64,000 nt of DNA. Origin: Nocardioides perillae (GTDB lineage Bacteria; Actinomycetota; Actinomycetes; Propionibacteriales; Nocardioidaceae). Shown here in pieces: positions 63,061 through 64,000 of the stretch. The stretch covers positions 1,488,001-1,552,000 of the forward strand of contig NZ_JACCAC010000001.1 in assembly GCF_013409425.1 (NCBI RefSeq), in the 5' to 3' direction. Within the stretch, counting starts at the first letter, position 1; each line of letters starts with the position of its first letter. A program made the translations under genes and the position numbers. The notes under the pieces are model-generated. The model was not told the DNA's origin. It ran no database searches and saw only the letters and a list, made by a program, of their open reading frames with translations.

Positions 63061-63891
63061 GTGTCGGTGATCCGGCTCGGCGAGCAGGAGCCGGGGCTCG
63101 CGACCCGCCGCGTCGAGCTCGGCGTCCTGGGGCTCGTCGCGCTGCGCCGCGCCGCGGCGTACGCCGGGTTGCCGCCGCTGCCGCCCGACCTCGTGGTCGA
63201 GCCGTCCCCGGCCGAGGCGGCGCTGGCCGGTGTCGACGTCGAGGCGGAGGTGGCCCGGGCGCGCGAGGCGCTGGTCGCGCAGCACGTGGTCGACGACGAC
63301 GGGCCCGTGCCGGCGGTCGCGGCCAACCTCGCCGCCGTCAGCGCCGCGCCGCGGCGGCTGCGCCTCGCGCTGCAGGGGCCGCGCCGCTCGCTGGTCGCCC
63401 ACCACTGGGTCGACGCCCGCATCGCCGGCTCGCTGGTGCGCGACGGCCGGCGGTGCACGCTGTCGCTCTTCGACGCGCGCCAGTGGGGCGACGAGCTGCT
63501 CGCGCCGCTGCCCGACCCGGCGGTGACCGACGGTCCGCGGCGCACCGGCTTCACCGTCCCCGCCACCTCGCTCACCACCCTCGTCGCGCTGGAGGCCCTG
63601 CCCGCGGAGGGGCTCGGCCAGGTCGGCCTCCTCGCCGGCGTCGACCCGGCGGTGGTCGCCGCCGTGCAGACGTGGGGCGAGCAGACAGAGGCCGTCCTGC
63701 ACGTGACGGTCCCGCCGGTGCGCCCCGACCGGCTCCCCGCCGGGCTGGTGTGGTTCCTCGACCGGTGGGGGTGGTGGTCGGCGCGCGCGGGGCACGCCGA
63801 CGACGGCACCCCCGCCGTCACCGTGGCGCCGGCGCGCCGGGACGACCTGCGCCGCGCGGTGGCCTCACTCGTGACGGGAGCGTGGACGTGA
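63061..63891 (+). CDS. EspG-like / type VII secretion-associated protein (tentative)
   Basis: 276 residues, soluble, no signal peptide. The pattern RVELGVLGLVALRRAAAYAGLPPLPPDL, PAVAANLAAVSAAPRRLRLALQGPRRSLVAHHWVDARIAGSLVRDGRRCTLSLFDARQWGDELLAPLPD and a long C-terminal domain resemble the EspG chaperone fold in layout (substrate-specific cytosolic chaperones of ESX systems), but identity by eye is weak. It starts one base after the WXG100-like stop and overlaps the next gene by GTGA, so all three are co-translated. Without a search I cannot exclude an unrelated family. Confidence 0.5.
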   Translation: MSVIRLGEQEPGLATRRVELGVLGLVALRRAAAYAGLPPLPPDLVVEPSPAEAALAGVDVEAEVARAREALVAQHVVDDDGPVPAVAANLAAVSAAPRRLRLALQGPRRSLVAHHWVDARIAGSLVRDGRRCTLSLFDARQWGDELLAPLPDPAVTDGPRRTGFTVPATSLTTLVALEALPAEGLGQVGLLAGVDPAVVAAVQTWGEQTEAVLHVTVPPVRPDRLPAGLVWFLDRWGWWSARAGHADDGTPAVTVAPARRDDLRRAVASLVTGAWT

Positions 63892-64000
63892 GCGGCAGCG
63901 ACAGCAGCGGCGGCTTCGAGGTGGTCGGCGGGGCCCACGGGCTCGAGGCGGACCTCGACGACATGGACGCGACGGGGTCGCGGATCCGCGCGACCGGGTG
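63888..64000 (+). CDS. Start of a third gene in the WXG100-like cluster (cut by window edge)
   Basis: 37 codons are visible: a Ser/Gly-rich start then GFEVVGGAHGLEADLDDMDATGSRIRATG, consistent with the first helix of another WXG100-like protein. GTG 63888 overlaps the preceding stop. Too short to classify. Confidence 0.5.
   Translation, partial: MSGSDSSGGFEVVGGAHGLEADLDDMDATGSRIRATG

Overview
The window is about 64 kb of very GC-rich DNA (my impression is above 70% G+C) with strong third-position G/C bias, many GTG starts, GTGA/ATGA start-stop overlaps and frequent leaderless genes. These traits, together with a monomeric NADP-isocitrate dehydrogenase, an F420-type luciferase-like oxidoreductase, an actinobacterial PerM/DUF3017 gene order, B12-dependent methylmalonyl-CoA mutase and an EspG/WXG100-like fragment, point to an actinobacterium. 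The flavour is that of Nocardioides or a relative (family Nocardioidaceae); the genus is an inference. I saw no insertion sequence, phage gene, CRISPR array, tRNA or rRNA.

Layout. 1-13.4 kb is an accessory-looking mix: the N-terminus of an acyl-CoA dehydrogenase divergent from a MerR regulator, an esterase, a sulfotransferase, an F420-type oxidoreductase with an acyltransferase/SGNH membrane protein, a heterodimeric ABC exporter, a YbaK-type deacylase with a DUF6328 protein, and two adjacent glycerophosphodiester phosphodiesterases, one cytoplasmic and one secreted. 13.4-17.1 kb is an envelope-stress type module: two membrane proteins divergent from a PspC-domain histidine kinase and its LuxR-type regulator, with a palindromic operator between them. 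17.2-23.4 kb holds an amino-acid permease with a universal stress protein, purU, two small membrane proteins and pcrA.

23.4-38 kb is core metabolism: M23 peptidase, sucCD, perM, purN, a ZTP riboswitch, purH, folD, a DUF3017 protein, mdh, a lipoprotein and icd. Lying between sucD and perM, on the opposite strand, is an unusual ECF-sigma-like protein fused to a membrane segment and a large outer domain. 38-46.5 kb carries a fused ABC exporter, a lipoprotein, an MFS exporter, trpS, a 2'-5' RNA ligase-like protein and a YihY/BrkB membrane protein. 46.6-50.1 kb is sdhCAB (minus strand). A decayed glycosyltransferase fragment (50.1-50.7 kb) separates it from mutA-mutB-meaB. 56-62.5 kb contains an M20 amidohydrolase and a BMP-type (nucleoside/simple sugar) ABC importer operon with a perfect hairpin after the binding-protein gene. 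The last 1.3 kb begins a small WXG100-like/EspG-like cluster that runs off the end.

How it fits together. Four TCA enzymes (succinyl-CoA synthetase, malate, isocitrate and succinate dehydrogenases) lie within about 25 kb, and mutAB feeds propionyl-CoA-derived carbon into the same succinyl-CoA pool. purU, purN, purH and folD form a one-carbon/purine set, and a ZTP riboswitch senses exactly the intermediate that PurH would relieve. A recurrent sequence theme is a TANNNT -10 element 6-9 bases before the start codon, which marks leaderless transcription and was used here to choose several start codons.
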